From: Chryseobacterium lathyri
GTDB taxonomy: Bacteria > Bacteroidota > Bacteroidia > Flavobacteriales > Weeksellaceae
NCBI RefSeq assembly: GCF_003290185.1
Contig: NZ_QNFY01000016.1
Span: forward strand, 25,060 to 89,059
Direction of reading: 5' to 3'
DNA: 64,000 bases
Under the pieces are notes generated by a model. That model was given only the letters and a program-made list of their open reading frames with translations, did no database searches and was not told where the DNA came from. A program made the position numbers and the translations under genes. How positions within the stretch are numbered: the stretch's first letter is position 1; each line of letters opens with the position of its first letter. Shown here in pieces: positions 8,737 to 19,017 of the stretch.

Positions 8737-11588
8737 GTTGTTTTTCCAAAATATTTGTTCTGATATGTTTATGCTCTCAATTATTGCATTCTCAATCTAA
8801 GGAAATTCAGTTCCTGAGCGGGACCGATTCTGAGCACACAAAAGAATGGGATTTTTGGATCAATGGTGGGAGGAAATCCGGAAACTGGAACAAAATTCAA
8901 GTTCCTTCACAATGGGAACAGCAGGGATTTGGCTCCTACAATTACGGAAGAGATTATGTGACGTATGGTAAACATTTTAAATTTAACGACGAAATAGGCT
9001 TATACAAACATAAATTTCTGGTTCCAGGTTCTTGGAAAGGAAAATCGGTTAATATCGTTTTCGAAGGTTCAATGACCGATACCGAAGTGAAGATTAACGG
9101 GCAGCTCGCCGGTGAAATTCATCAGGGAGCTTTTTATGAATTTAAATATGATATTTCAGACAAATTAAAATTCGGAAAAGAAAATATTCTTGAAATCAAA
9201 GTTTCCAAAATGTCTGCTGATAAATCCGTTAACAACGCAGAACGTCTTGCAGATTATTGGATTTTGGGAGGGATTTTCAGGCCTGTTTATCTGGAAGCAA
9301 GTTCTAAGGAAAATATTTCCTGGACAGCTATAGAAGCCAAAGCAGACGGAACTTTTCGCTCAAATATTTATGTAAAAGGAATTGAGTCAGTCAATCAATT
9401 AAAAGTTGAAATATTTGATGCTAAAAACATTCTCGTTGGCGAATCTCAGGTTAAAATCGAAAAAGGAGATACTTTAGAACAGATTCAATTCTCCGTTAAA
9501 AATCCAAAACTCTGGACAGCAGAAACGCCCAACTTATATAAAGCGAAATTCAGTTTAAAGAAAAATAAAAAAAGCATCTACGAAACTGAAGAAAAATTCG
9601 GATTCAGAACCATTGAAATCAAAAAAGGCGACGGAATTTACATCAACGGAACAAAAATTAAAATGAAAGGCATCAATCGACACGTTTGGTGGCCTGAAAC
9701 CGGACGTTCTGTAAACAAAAATATCGATTTGATGGATGTTCAGCTCATTAAAGAAATGAATATGAACGCCGTTCGCTGCTCCCATTATCCACCGAATAAA
9801 TCATTCCTTCAGATTTGCGATTCGTTAGGTTTGTATGTTTTGGATGAATTGGCTGGCTGGCAAAAAAAATACAGTACGGAAGTTGGAAAAAAGCTAGTCA
9901 GAGAAATGACTATAAGAGATGTTAATCACCCCTCAATTATTTTTTGGAGCAATGGAAATGAAGGTGGACATAATTTCGATTTGGATACAGAATTTGCAAA
10001 ATATGATTTGTCAAATCGTCCGGTCATTCACGCCCATCATAAACCCGGAAATGCTTTTAACGGGATAGATTGCAATCATTACGAAGATTATTACAGCACA
10101 AAAAAAATCCTTGAAGGAGAAAATATTTATATGCCGACTGAGTTTTTGCATGCACAGGATGATGGCGGTGGCGGAACTTCCTTAGCCGATTATTGGGAAC
10201 TTCACTGGAATTCCAAAAGAGGAGCGGGAGGTTTTCTCTGGGCTTTTGCGGATGAAGGTTTGGTGCGGACGGATTTCAATAATCAAATTGATGTAAATGC
10301 CATCAATGCTCCGGATGGAGTTGTTGGTCCGTATCGGGAAAAAGAAGGAAGTTTTTATGCCATTCGGGAAATTTACAGCCCTGTAAAAATTGATTTGAAA
10401 GCGCTTCCGGATGATTTTAATGGAAGCATTTCAATTGAAAACCGATATCATTTTACGAATTTAAGTGAATGTAATTTTGAGTGGAAATTGGTGAAATTTA
10501 AGACACCTTTTTCTTCCGAATCAGGATTTGAAGTAATTCAAAAAGGAAAAGCAGCATCACCAGATATAAAACCAGCTGAAAAAGGAAATATCAATCTCAA
10601 TCTTCCTTCAGACTGGAAAGAAAATGAAGGTTTATTATTAATGGCAACCGATCCTTTTGGAAAAGAAATTTATACCTGGACATGGAAAATTGCTTCTAAT
10701 GATGAAATTTCAAAACAGTTTTCAAAATCTTTAATCAAAGAATTTCCGGTTTCTGTGGTAGAAAATGATTCTTTATTTATTTTAAAATTAGAAGAAAAAG
10801 AATTCTCAATTGGTAAAAAAGACGGATTACTGAAATCAGTTATCATCGATAAAAAAGGAAAGAAAACAACCTTTAGGAACGGGCCCATTTTTGTGCATGG
10901 AAAAATGGAATTATCTTCAATAAAATCATTTGCAGAAGGGAAAAATCAAGTTGTTGAAGCTTCCGGCAAATACGGAAAGAAAATTTACTGGAAATTGAAT
11001 TCCAACGGAATTTTAGAACTAAATTATGAATATTCCCTTTCAGGAGATTATCCGTTTGCAGGCGTAAGTTTTGATTATCCTGAAAATTATGTAATGAGTG
11101 CAAAATGGCTCGGAAAAGGGCCTTATCATGTTTGGAAAAATAGAACTCAGGGACAGACCTATAATGTTTGGCAGAATTTGAAAAACTCGACACGAACGGG
11201 TTTTTCACCTTGGATTTATCCTGAATTTAAAGGATATTACGATGATATTTCGTGGCTGCAGTTAGACACTGCAGAAGGGAAAATCACCATCGGGACAAAA
11301 GAAGAAAAGATGTTTGTAAGACTCTTTGATTTTTACGGAATTTATGGGGCAGAAGGTTATCCGAAATTGCCAACCGGAAATATTTCATTTTTAGATGCAA
11401 TTCCGCCGTTGGGAACTGTTCTGGCTTTTAATATTAATGATAAAACCGAATCTTTAGGACCGGAAAGTGAACTGAATCACCTGACCGGAAAGTTTAAAAG
11501 AACACTGTATTTCTATTTCGGTTTACCTGATTTAGGAGATGAAAGGAAGCAGTTTACAATGCCGGAAGTCAATATTTTAACCGATTGA
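8733..11588 (+). CDS. GH2-family beta-galactosidase, secreted
   Basis: 951 residues with an N-terminal signal peptide ending near SQLLHSQ. GH2 domain order is visible: sugar-binding jelly roll (about 25-190), immunoglobulin-like domain (190-295), TIM barrel (295-570) and C-terminal beta domains including a Bgal_small_N-like part. The acid/base Glu is in FWSNGNEGG (about residue 409), the nucleophile is most likely Glu in MPTEFLH (about 470), and FLWAFADEG closes the barrel. It probably removes beta-galactosyl units from galactan side chains of rhamnogalacturonan I. Its start overlaps the upstream GH28 stop, and its stop lies 2 bp before the esterase ATG, so the three are translationally coupled. 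Beta-glucuronidase specificity cannot be excluded. Confidence 0.87.
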   Translation: MSCFSKIFVLICLCSQLLHSQSKEIQFLSGTDSEHTKEWDFWINGGRKSGNWNKIQVPSQWEQQGFGSYNYGRDYVTYGKHFKFNDEIGLYKHKFLVPGSWKGKSVNIVFEGSMTDTEVKINGQLAGEIHQGAFYEFKYDISDKLKFGKENILEIKVSKMSADKSVNNAERLADYWILGGIFRPVYLEASSKENISWTAIEAKADGTFRSNIYVKGIESVNQLKVEIFDAKNILVGESQVKIEKGDTLEQIQFSVKNPKLWTAETPNLYKAKFSLKKNKKSIYETEEKFGFRTIEIKKGDGIYINGTKIKMKGINRHVWWPETGRSVNKNIDLMDVQLIKEMNMNAVRCSHYPPNKSFLQICDSLGLYVLDELAGWQKKYSTEVGKKLVREMTIRDVNHPSIIFWSNGNEGGHNFDLDTEFAKYDLSNRPVIHAHHKPGNAFNGIDCNHYEDYYSTKKILEGENIYMPTEFLHAQDDGGGGTSLADYWELHWNSKRGAGGFLWAFADEGLVRTDFNNQIDVNAINAPDGVVGPYREKEGSFYAIREIYSPVKIDLKALPDDFNGSISIENRYHFTNLSECNFEWKLVKFKTPFSSESGFEVIQKGKAASPDIKPAEKGNINLNLPSDWKENEGLLLMATDPFGKEIYTWTWKIASNDEISKQFSKSLIKEFPVSVVENDSLFILKLEEKEFSIGKKDGLLKSVIIDKKGKKTTFRNGPIFVHGKMELSSIKSFAEGKNQVVEASGKYGKKIYWKLNSNGILELNYEYSLSGDYPFAGVSFDYPENYVMSAKWLGKGPYHVWKNRTQGQTYNVWQNLKNSTRTGFSPWIYPEFKGYYDDISWLQLDTAEGKITIGTKEEKMFVRLFDFYGIYGAEGYPKLPTGNISFLDAIPPLGTVLAFNINDKTESLGPESELNHLTGKFKRTLYFYFGLPDLGDERKQFTMPEVNILTD

Positions 11589-11590
11589 TT

Positions 11591-12913
11591 ATGAAAAACT
11601 GGATAGGAATTATAACCGTTTTTATTTGTTCATCGATGTTTGCACAACAAACCAATTTTAAATTTGATTTTGGAGGAGGCAGAACTCAGGATGGTTATAT
11701 TCCCATTACGGAACATTCTAAATTCGACAGAAAAATGGGTTATGGATTTATGGATATTTCCGGCTTGAAGTCCGTTGACAATGGAGGAAATGCATTGACG
11801 GGAGATTATATCACCAGCGACAAACCTTTCTATTTTTCGGTGGTAATTCCGGAAGGAAATTATGATATTAAGCTAAACCTAGGCGATTTTAAAGGAACTT
11901 CTGAAACAACAGTTCGTGTAGAAAACCGCCGTCTGATGCTGGACGATGTGAAGACAAAAGAAGGTGAAGTTGTCGAAAAATTGATAACCGTTCACATTAA
12001 AGACAGTATTATTCGTAACCAAAATGGAATTGAAATTGGGACTGTAAAATTAAAACCGAGAGAAAGAAAATATTTACATTGGGATAATTTACTGACGATT
12101 GAATTTAATGATAAAGCTCCAAAAGTTTGTGCAATGACCATCCAACCCAACAAAACAGTGAAAACGATTTATCTCACCGGTGATTCTACTGTCGTAGATG
12201 CGCTTTACGAACCGTGGGCATCGTGGGGACAAATGCTGCCGTATTTTTTTGTTCCGAAAGAGGTGGTGATTGCCAATTATGCTGAAAGCGGAGAAACCCT
12301 AAAAGCATTTGTAGACCGCCACAGAATCGATAAAATCTGGAATAAAATAAAATCAGGAGATTATTTGTTTATCCAGTTTGGACATAACGACCAGAAATCC
12401 GGAAACAGTACGAAATCCGGATATAGAAAAAAATTAAAAGAATGGATTCAGAAAGCTAAGCAATTGGGTGCAGTTCCAGTTTTGGTTACTTCTATGAACC
12501 GCCGGGTTTTTGATGAAAACAATAAAATAGTGAATACTTTGGACGATTATCCAACAGCAATGCGTGAAATAGCAAAAGAAGAAAATGTATTCTTGATTGA
12601 TTTGAATCTGATTAGCCAAACGTTGTTTGAAGCGATGGGAGTGGAAAACTCTAAAAAAGCATTTGTCTATTATCCTGCAAATTCTTATCCCAATCAACCG
12701 GATGCTTTGGCGGATGACACGCATTTTAATACATATGGGGCTTATGAATTGGCGAAATGTGTTGTTAAAAGTATTGTCGAGCAAAAATTGCCTTTGAGTA
12801 AATTTGTTTCAAAAAATTATATAAAATTTGATCCCCAAAAACCTGATGCTGTCGAAACATTTCATTGGCCGGAAAGTGTCTTTATGGAAGCATTAAAACC
12901 CGATGGAAACTAA
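11591..12913 (+). CDS. Rhamnogalacturonan acetylesterase (SGNH/GDSL, CE12-like)
   Basis: I use the ATG at 11591; a TTG six bases upstream overlaps the GH2 gene and is less likely. The 440-residue product has a signal peptide ending at SMFAQ, an N-terminal beta-rich domain (about 20-180) with the FDFGGG start often found fused in front of CE12 esterases, and an SGNH hydrolase domain: block I YLTGDSTVVD (Ser about 199), block III FGHNDQK (about 262-268) and block V DDTHFNTYGAYELA (about 375-388, catalytic Asp/His). It would deacetylate galacturonate residues of rhamnogalacturonan so that the PL11 lyase can cut. Confidence 0.88.
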   Translation: MKNWIGIITVFICSSMFAQQTNFKFDFGGGRTQDGYIPITEHSKFDRKMGYGFMDISGLKSVDNGGNALTGDYITSDKPFYFSVVIPEGNYDIKLNLGDFKGTSETTVRVENRRLMLDDVKTKEGEVVEKLITVHIKDSIIRNQNGIEIGTVKLKPRERKYLHWDNLLTIEFNDKAPKVCAMTIQPNKTVKTIYLTGDSTVVDALYEPWASWGQMLPYFFVPKEVVIANYAESGETLKAFVDRHRIDKIWNKIKSGDYLFIQFGHNDQKSGNSTKSGYRKKLKEWIQKAKQLGAVPVLVTSMNRRVFDENNKIVNTLDDYPTAMREIAKEENVFLIDLNLISQTLFEAMGVENSKKAFVYYPANSYPNQPDALADDTHFNTYGAYELAKCVVKSIVEQKLPLSKFVSKNYIKFDPQKPDAVETFHWPESVFMEALKPDGN

Positions 12914-12924
12914 AAAGTAAGAAA

Positions 12925-15702
12925 ATGAATATTCAGTCTATCATAAAAATAAGTGTATTTTGTTTTGCATTTGGAAATCTTTCCGCACAAAACCCCTGGC
13001 CAACCACCACCGAAACGGCAAAACCGTGGACACGATGGTGGTGGATGGGAAATGCAGTCGATGAAGAAGGATTGAATCAACAGCTGACCACTTTAAATAA
13101 AGCAGGTTTTGGAGGCGTAGAAATTGTTCCCATTTATGGAGCAAAAGGCTTTGAAAATCAATACATCAATTATCTTTCTCCGGAGTGGATGAAAATGCTC
13201 CAATTCACTACAAACAAAGCAAAAAGCTTGAATATGGGAGTTGATATGGCCGTCGGAACAGGCTGGCCGATAGGTGGCCCTCAGGTTGATGAAGAAGATG
13301 CAGCCACAAAAATGATGGTTCAGACGTACATGATTTCATCAGGCGAAAAATTTTCAGGAAAAATTGCCTTGAAAGATGAGAAACAGAAGAATTTAAAAAC
13401 AATAAAATTAGATATTGTAACTGCTTACAGCGAAAAAAATGAAGCGGTTGTCTTAACCGATAAAATTTCAAACGACGGCTCTCTCAATTGGAAACCGGAT
13501 TCGGGAAAGTGGACCATCTATGCAGTTTTTACGGGGAAAACACTTCAAAAAGTGAAACGCGCAGCTCCAGGCGGTGAGGGCTTTACCCTAGATCATTTTT
13601 CACCTGATGCAACGAAAGATTATCTTAAAACTTTCGATCAGGCTTTTGGAAATTCAAACTACGGAATCCGTTCTTTTTTCAATGACAGTTACGAAGTTTA
13701 TAATGCCGACTGGACTCCGCATTTTAAAGATGAATTTAAAAAAAGGAGAGGATACGATTTAAGTCCATACATCAAATATCTTGTCAGTAATGAAGAAAAT
13801 GAGATAACGAGTAGAATCAAATCAGATTACAGGGAAACCCTGAGTGAATTGATTTTGAACAATTTTACCAAGAATTTTACAAGCTGGGCCCATTCCAAAA
13901 ACTCAAAAAATACCAATCAGGCACATGGTTCGCCCGGAAATTTACTGGATTTGTACGCAGCAGTTGATATTCCTGAATCTGAAACTTTCGGAAGCTCTAT
14001 TTTTGAAATTCCTGGATTGAGAAGAGACAGTGCAGATGTTCAAAAGTCAGATATTCCTGATTTCAATATGCTGAAGTTTGCGTCATCGGCTGCAAATATT
14101 ACCGGAAAGCAATTAATTTCAAACGAAACTTTTACCTGGCTTACTGAACATTTTAAAACATCCTGGTCGCAGGCTAAACCGGAGGTTGAGCAGGTTTTTT
14201 TATCCGGGATTAATCACGTTTTTTATCACGGTACAACCTATACGCCGGCGGATGTTCCTTTTCCGGGATGGCTGTTTTATGCTTCAGTTAATTTTGTCCC
14301 AGAAAATAGTTTGTGGCCCCATTTGACGGGATTAAATTCTTATGTTGCACGTACACAAAGTGTTTTGCAGAGTGGGAAATCTGATAATGAGCTGTTGATG
14401 TACTGGCCAATTTATGACCAATGGGCCAGTCCGAAAGGGAAGGATGTAACCTTTAAAGTTCATAACGTGGAAAAATGGCTGCAGCCAGCTCCGATGTATG
14501 AGAATTTGACGAAGCTGAACAAAATGGGCTATTCTCTTGATATGATTTCTGATAAAATGATAGGAGAATCAGAATCGGAAAACCGGAAAATCCAGATTGC
14601 AGAGGGAGGATCTTCCTATCAGGTTTTAATCATTCCTGAATTAACTTATTTGCCAGAAACTACGTTAATTAATATTCTTAAATTAGTTCAAAACGGTGCT
14701 TCAGTTATTTTTCAAAACGAACCAAAAGATATTCCCGGATATTTTGAAATCGAAAAAAGGAGAGCAACATTAAAATCTTTGTGGGCCCAGATTCCGTTTC
14801 AGAATCAGGGAGGAAATATGAAAATTGCCACATTTGGAAAAGGTAAAATTGTATTAAACTCCGATGTTGAGAAAGGGTTGGAATATTTAAAAATAAAGGG
14901 AGAAAAATTAACGGAAACCGGATTGAAATTTGTGAGAAGACAGTTTGATGGCGGAAAATACTATTTCATTGTTAACCATACTGCAAAGGAAATCAGTCAA
15001 TTTATTCCTATAAATGATACAGGAAATCAAACGGTGATCATGAATCCGGAAAACGGAGATTTCGGAGTGGCGGAAACACAAAATAATTCCGTGAGAATTC
15101 AGCTGAAATCCGGGCAGTCTTTAATTCTAAAAATTAATGAAACCACAGATCGCTCAATTCCAAAATGGGAATATATTGAAAAGACAGATTTTCCCATCAA
15201 TTTAAATCAAAATTGGCAACTGACTTTCAAAGAAGGCGGCCCCGAACTTCCAAAATCAAGAAACTTAAAAAAACTGGAACCCTGGACGAATTTTTCACAA
15301 GATCCCTTAACACAGAGTTTTTCGGGAACTGGTGTTTATACAACGGAATTAAATTTAAAAAATAAAAAGGCAGACGATTATCTTTTGAAATTTGATAAAT
15401 TGTATGAAAGTGCCAAAGTAATCGTAAACGGTCAGGAAGCAGGAATTGTCTGGAGTATTCCTTTTGAAATTAACATTGGGAAATATCTGAAAAAAGGAAA
15501 AAATACCATTAGTATTGAAGTTTGCAATTTAATGGCCAATAGAATCCGATACATGGATCAGAATAAAATTCAGTGGCGTAATTACCATGAAATCAATTTT
15601 GTAAATATTGATTATAAAGCTTTTGATGCTTCCAACTGGAAAGTTCAGCCTTCCGGCTTGGATGGACAAATTCAGTTATTTCCATTATACTATTCGAAAT
15701 AG
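12925..15702 (+). CDS. GH106-like alpha-L-rhamnosidase
   Basis: The start is placed at the ATG at 12925 (MNIQSIIKISV), which gives a clean signal peptide ending at NLSAQ; frames extending to 12865 run inside the esterase gene. The mature protein begins with PWTRWWWMGNAVDEEGLNQQLTTLNKAGFGGVEI, typical of GH106 and related barrels, and ends in a jelly-roll domain with LNQNWQLTFKEGG and YLKKGKNTISIEVCNL, also normal for GH106. 925 residues is a usual length. It is expected to release L-rhamnose from rhamnogalacturonan oligosaccharides in the periplasm. Its position 11 bp after the esterase and the rhamnose pathway further down support this. Catalytic residues were not assigned. Confidence 0.82.
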   Translation: MNIQSIIKISVFCFAFGNLSAQNPWPTTTETAKPWTRWWWMGNAVDEEGLNQQLTTLNKAGFGGVEIVPIYGAKGFENQYINYLSPEWMKMLQFTTNKAKSLNMGVDMAVGTGWPIGGPQVDEEDAATKMMVQTYMISSGEKFSGKIALKDEKQKNLKTIKLDIVTAYSEKNEAVVLTDKISNDGSLNWKPDSGKWTIYAVFTGKTLQKVKRAAPGGEGFTLDHFSPDATKDYLKTFDQAFGNSNYGIRSFFNDSYEVYNADWTPHFKDEFKKRRGYDLSPYIKYLVSNEENEITSRIKSDYRETLSELILNNFTKNFTSWAHSKNSKNTNQAHGSPGNLLDLYAAVDIPESETFGSSIFEIPGLRRDSADVQKSDIPDFNMLKFASSAANITGKQLISNETFTWLTEHFKTSWSQAKPEVEQVFLSGINHVFYHGTTYTPADVPFPGWLFYASVNFVPENSLWPHLTGLNSYVARTQSVLQSGKSDNELLMYWPIYDQWASPKGKDVTFKVHNVEKWLQPAPMYENLTKLNKMGYSLDMISDKMIGESESENRKIQIAEGGSSYQVLIIPELTYLPETTLINILKLVQNGASVIFQNEPKDIPGYFEIEKRRATLKSLWAQIPFQNQGGNMKIATFGKGKIVLNSDVEKGLEYLKIKGEKLTETGLKFVRRQFDGGKYYFIVNHTAKEISQFIPINDTGNQTVIMNPENGDFGVAETQNNSVRIQLKSGQSLILKINETTDRSIPKWEYIEKTDFPINLNQNWQLTFKEGGPELPKSRNLKKLEPWTNFSQDPLTQSFSGTGVYTTELNLKNKKADDYLLKFDKLYESAKVIVNGQEAGIVWSIPFEINIGKYLKKGKNTISIEVCNLMANRIRYMDQNKIQWRNYHEINFVNIDYKAFDASNWKVQPSGLDGQIQLFPLYYSK

Positions 15703-15739
15703 AATAAAACATGAAACAGAGTATATTAAAATAATTTGC

Positions 15740-15749
15740 GCAATCGATT
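15740..15749. promoter_or_regulatory. Palindrome CAATCGATTG upstream of the PL11 gene
   Basis: A perfect 10-bp palindrome preceded by TTGCG. The core AATCGATT with an adjoining GC recurs upstream of rhaT (18969-18976) and upstream of the NTF2-like gene (33031-33044, 14-bp near-palindrome). A central CG is usual for LacI-family operators, so the LacI-type protein at 5845-6873 is a candidate binder. Confidence 0.4.
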
Positions 15750-15779
15750 GAATTGTGTTAATTTAAATCATTGAGAATT

Positions 15780-17654
15780 ATGAATATAAAATATAACTTT
15801 ATTTTACTGATAATTCTTTTTTCACAGCTCCTTTCAGCACAAAGGCAAATGGAGTTTTTAAAAAGAGGAATTGTTGCAATACCTTCCGGATCAGGGGTTT
15901 TTGTGAGTTGGCGTTTGCTGGGCACAGAACCTCAAAATATCCCGTTTGATTTATACCGTATCGAAAATAACAAAAGCAAAAAACTGAATGAAAAACCATT
16001 GGTTAACGAAACCAGTTTTTTAGATAAAACGGCAGATAAAACAAAGAATTACACTTATTTTGTGAAATCCAGCACCAAGAATCAGGAGATTGATCAGGAT
16101 TCTGCGAACTATGCAGCTAGTCAGAAACCCTATTTTTCAATTCCGTTAAAAACTCCGGTTGGATATACGCCAAACGATGTTTCTGTTGCGGATCTGGACG
16201 GTGACGGTGAATATGAAATCATCCTTCATCAAACCGGGCAATCCAAAGACAACAGCCAGAAAGGTTTTACAGATGAACCGATTATTCAGGCCTATAAATT
16301 GAATGGTAAATTTTTATGGGAAATTAATTTAGGGAAAAATATTAGGGAAGGCGCACATTACACACAGTTTTTAGTGTACGATTTAGACCAGGACGGTAAA
16401 GCAGAAGTGGTCATGAAAACTGCAGACGGAAGCAAAGACGGTAAGGGGAAATGGATCGGAGATCCTACAAAAGATTATAGAAATGAAAACGGATTTATCC
16501 TTTCAGGCCCTGAATTTCTGACTGTTTTTAATGGAGAAACAGGTGAGGAAATTAATACCGTTAATTATATTGTTCCCAGATTTCAAGGCAGCTTAAATCC
16601 TACTCCCGAACAGCTTACAGAAACCTGGGGCGATGCGAAAGGGAACCGTGTAGACCGGTTTTTGGGCGCAGTTGCTTATCTGGATGGCAAAACGCCGAGC
16701 ATTATTATGTCTAGAGGGTATTATACACGAACAGCAATCGCAGCCTGGGGTTATAAAGATAAAAAGCTCAGTTTGAGATGGCTGTTTGATACGGAAAGCT
16801 CGGAAGAAAATAAAAAATTCCGTGGTCAGGGAAACCATAATTTGAGCATTGCCGATGTTGATAACGATGGGAAAGATGAAATTGTCTTTGGAGCAATGAC
16901 GGTTGATGACAACGGAAAAATACTGAACAGCACAGGCTTTGGTCACGGTGATGCTTTGCATGTTGGTGATCTGGATCCTTCTCATCCCGGACTGGAAATT
17001 TTTGATATTCAGGAGAGATTTGATGATGCTGGTGTGCACTTCAGAGCGGGTGCAACGGGAAAGGTTTTATGGAAACTACCATCTTTAGTGTACAGCAAGC
17101 AAGGAAAATTCCAAGGTCCCGGAAGAGGATTGTCTTTAAACATAGATCCCCGTTTTCAAGGTTCGGAATCCTGGGCTGCCGGAGCCGGGCTGAAAGGCAT
17201 TTACGATACTAAAGGAAATAAGATCAGCGATAAAAATCCTGCCTGCAATATGGGGATTTATTGGGACGGAGATTTTTTAAGCGAAATTTTGGACGGAACT
17301 TCCGTGTCAAAATGGGATTGGAATAATGAAAAAACAAATATAATTTTTGACGCTAAAGATTTTCAGTGTGAATCAAACAACGGGACCAAGAAAAACCCTT
17401 CTTTGGTTGCCGATTTATTTGGAGACTGGCGGGAAGAAGTGATTTACAGAACCTCAGATAATCAGGAACTTCGGATTTTCAGTTCGACAATTCCGACGAA
17501 TCACCGTTTGTACACACTGATGCATAATCCGCAATACAGATTGAGCATTGTTTGGCAAAATGTAGGCTACAACCAGCCTCCTCATACTGATTATTATCTG
17601 GATGAATCCGTTTCAAAGGTTCCTGCACCGGATATTTATACCATTAAGCCTTAA
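15780..17654 (+). CDS. Rhamnogalacturonan lyase, PL11-like
   Basis: Start taken at the ATG at 15780, since the upstream TTG lacks support. The 624-residue product has a signal peptide ending at LLSAQ, a small N-terminal domain (RGIVAIPSGSGVFVSWRLLGTE) and a large beta-propeller with calcium-binding loops VADLDGDGEYEI, VYDLDQDGKAEVVM and IADVDNDGKDEIVFG. This arrangement is characteristic of PL11 (YesW/YesX type). It cleaves the Rha-GalA linkage of the rhamnogalacturonan-I backbone by beta-elimination and leaves an unsaturated galacturonyl end, the substrate of the GH105 enzyme next door. Endo or exo mode cannot be told from the sequence. Confidence 0.93.
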   Translation: MNIKYNFILLIILFSQLLSAQRQMEFLKRGIVAIPSGSGVFVSWRLLGTEPQNIPFDLYRIENNKSKKLNEKPLVNETSFLDKTADKTKNYTYFVKSSTKNQEIDQDSANYAASQKPYFSIPLKTPVGYTPNDVSVADLDGDGEYEIILHQTGQSKDNSQKGFTDEPIIQAYKLNGKFLWEINLGKNIREGAHYTQFLVYDLDQDGKAEVVMKTADGSKDGKGKWIGDPTKDYRNENGFILSGPEFLTVFNGETGEEINTVNYIVPRFQGSLNPTPEQLTETWGDAKGNRVDRFLGAVAYLDGKTPSIIMSRGYYTRTAIAAWGYKDKKLSLRWLFDTESSEENKKFRGQGNHNLSIADVDNDGKDEIVFGAMTVDDNGKILNSTGFGHGDALHVGDLDPSHPGLEIFDIQERFDDAGVHFRAGATGKVLWKLPSLVYSKQGKFQGPGRGLSLNIDPRFQGSESWAAGAGLKGIYDTKGNKISDKNPACNMGIYWDGDFLSEILDGTSVSKWDWNNEKTNIIFDAKDFQCESNNGTKKNPSLVADLFGDWREEVIYRTSDNQELRIFSSTIPTNHRLYTLMHNPQYRLSIVWQNVGYNQPPHTDYYLDESVSKVPAPDIYTIKP

Positions 17655-17724
17655 AATAGGTCTTGATGGTTTATAATTGAACAAATATTTAAACAAATAC
17701 ATTGTAAAAAAAATAAATATAATT

Positions 17725-18888
17725 ATGAAGAAAGTACTAATGAGAGGCGCTCTTTTTGCGTTGATTTTCGGAATTTTATCCTCTTGCTCAGTTCAAAAGC
17801 AAACGAATGCAAAGAACGTTAGTCTTCCGGATAAAAAAGAAGTTTTGGAAGTTTCACGGAGGGCAAATCAATATTTCATGAACAAATGGCCAGATCCGGG
17901 AAAGGAAGTTGTCGGCAAAAAAGTATGGCCAAGCAATCTGTGGACGAGAGCTGTTTACTACGAAGGATTAATGGCTTTGTATAAAATAGATCCTAAAAAA
18001 GAATATTATGATTACGCCATCGACTGGTCTCAAAAACACAACTGGGACATGATGCGTGATACATATACCCGTAATGCCGACAATCAGGCTTGCGGACAAA
18101 CATATCTGGACCTTTATGAAATAGACGGAAGAAAAAATCCGGAGAGAATAAAATTCGTGAAAGCTTCGATGGACAGTATGATTGCTTCCAAAAAATCAGA
18201 TGACTGGTGGTGGATCGACGCGCTCCAAATGGGGATGCCAATTTTTACGAAACTGGGCAGGATTACAGGTGAACAAAAATATTTCGATAAAAATTACGAA
18301 ATGTATTCCTTTACGAAATATAAGCACGGTGGAAATGGTTTATATAATCCAAAAGATAAACTTTGGTGGAGAGACAAAAGCTTTGTTCCGCCTTACACAG
18401 AACCCAACGGCGAAGATTGCTACTGGAGCCGTGGAAATGGATGGGTAGTTGCTGCTTTGGCTCGTACACTGGAAGATACACCAAAATCCGACCCGCATTA
18501 TCAGGAATATTTACAAGATTATAAAGATCTGTTATCAGCTTTGCTTCCAATCCAAAGAGAAGATGGTTTTTGGAATGCAAGTTTACATGACCCTAACAAT
18601 TTCGGAGGCAAAGAAATGACGGGAACCGCTCTGTTTATATACGGAATGGCATATGGTATTAATAAAGGCCTGATTGATAAAAAAACGTATTTACCCGTTG
18701 TTATAAAAGCCTGGAACGCTATTGTAAAAGATTCTGTTCAGCCTGATGGATTTTTGGGTTGGGTACAGGGAACAGGAAAAGAGCCTAAAGACGGTCAGCC
18801 ACTTGCCATTGACAAACAGCCTGATTTTGAAGATTATGGATTAGGCTGTCTGTTGCTTGCAGGAAGCGAAGTTTATAAGTTAAAGTAA
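17725..18888 (+). CDS. Unsaturated rhamnogalacturonyl hydrolase (GH105), lipoprotein
   Basis: The ATG at 17725 (MKKVLMRGALF) is chosen because it gives a lipoprotein signal with lipobox LSSC; a TTG-initiated frame from 17677 would add a charged leader. The 387-residue product is an (alpha/alpha)6 barrel of the YteR/GH105 family, with WWWIDALQMGMP (about 153-164, containing the Asp region used for catalysis) and YWSRGNGWVVAALARTLE (about 232-249). It removes the 4,5-unsaturated galacturonic acid left by the PL11 lyase. Membrane anchoring suggests action at the periplasmic face or the outer membrane. Confidence 0.92.
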   Translation: MKKVLMRGALFALIFGILSSCSVQKQTNAKNVSLPDKKEVLEVSRRANQYFMNKWPDPGKEVVGKKVWPSNLWTRAVYYEGLMALYKIDPKKEYYDYAIDWSQKHNWDMMRDTYTRNADNQACGQTYLDLYEIDGRKNPERIKFVKASMDSMIASKKSDDWWWIDALQMGMPIFTKLGRITGEQKYFDKNYEMYSFTKYKHGGNGLYNPKDKLWWRDKSFVPPYTEPNGEDCYWSRGNGWVVAALARTLEDTPKSDPHYQEYLQDYKDLLSALLPIQREDGFWNASLHDPNNFGGKEMTGTALFIYGMAYGINKGLIDKKTYLPVVIKAWNAIVKDSVQPDGFLGWVQGTGKEPKDGQPLAIDKQPDFEDYGLGCLLLAGSEVYKLK

Positions 18889-18948
18889 ACCAACATTTGT
18901 TTGATTACATAGAATCTTTGATTTCAAGACAAACAATTATTATTATAG

Positions 18949-18993
18949 CATGACACTACAAGATGCGCAATCGATTTCATAGTATTAATTTTC
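18949..18993 (+). promoter_or_regulatory. Direct-repeat activator site plus -7 element, rhaT
   Basis: Half-sites CATGAC (18949-18954) and CAAGAT (18959-18964), period 10 bp; 21 bp after the second lies TAATTTTC (18986-18993), a 7/8 match to TAnnTTTG. An AATCGATT core (18969-18976) sits between site and -7 element, so both an activator and another regulator could act here. Confidence 0.6.
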
Positions 18994-19017
18994 AAATTCA
19001 ATCCATAAGATAAAATT

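Noticed and set aside
12865..12924. An upstream start for the GH106-like gene at 12865
   Set aside because: It would overlap the esterase gene by about 50 bp and hide the clear signal peptide that starts at 12925.
15697..15770. A seventh copy of the direct-repeat activator site before the PL11 gene
   Set aside because: No pair of CAGGAT-like half-sites at a 10-bp period with a -7 element 21 bp downstream could be found there.
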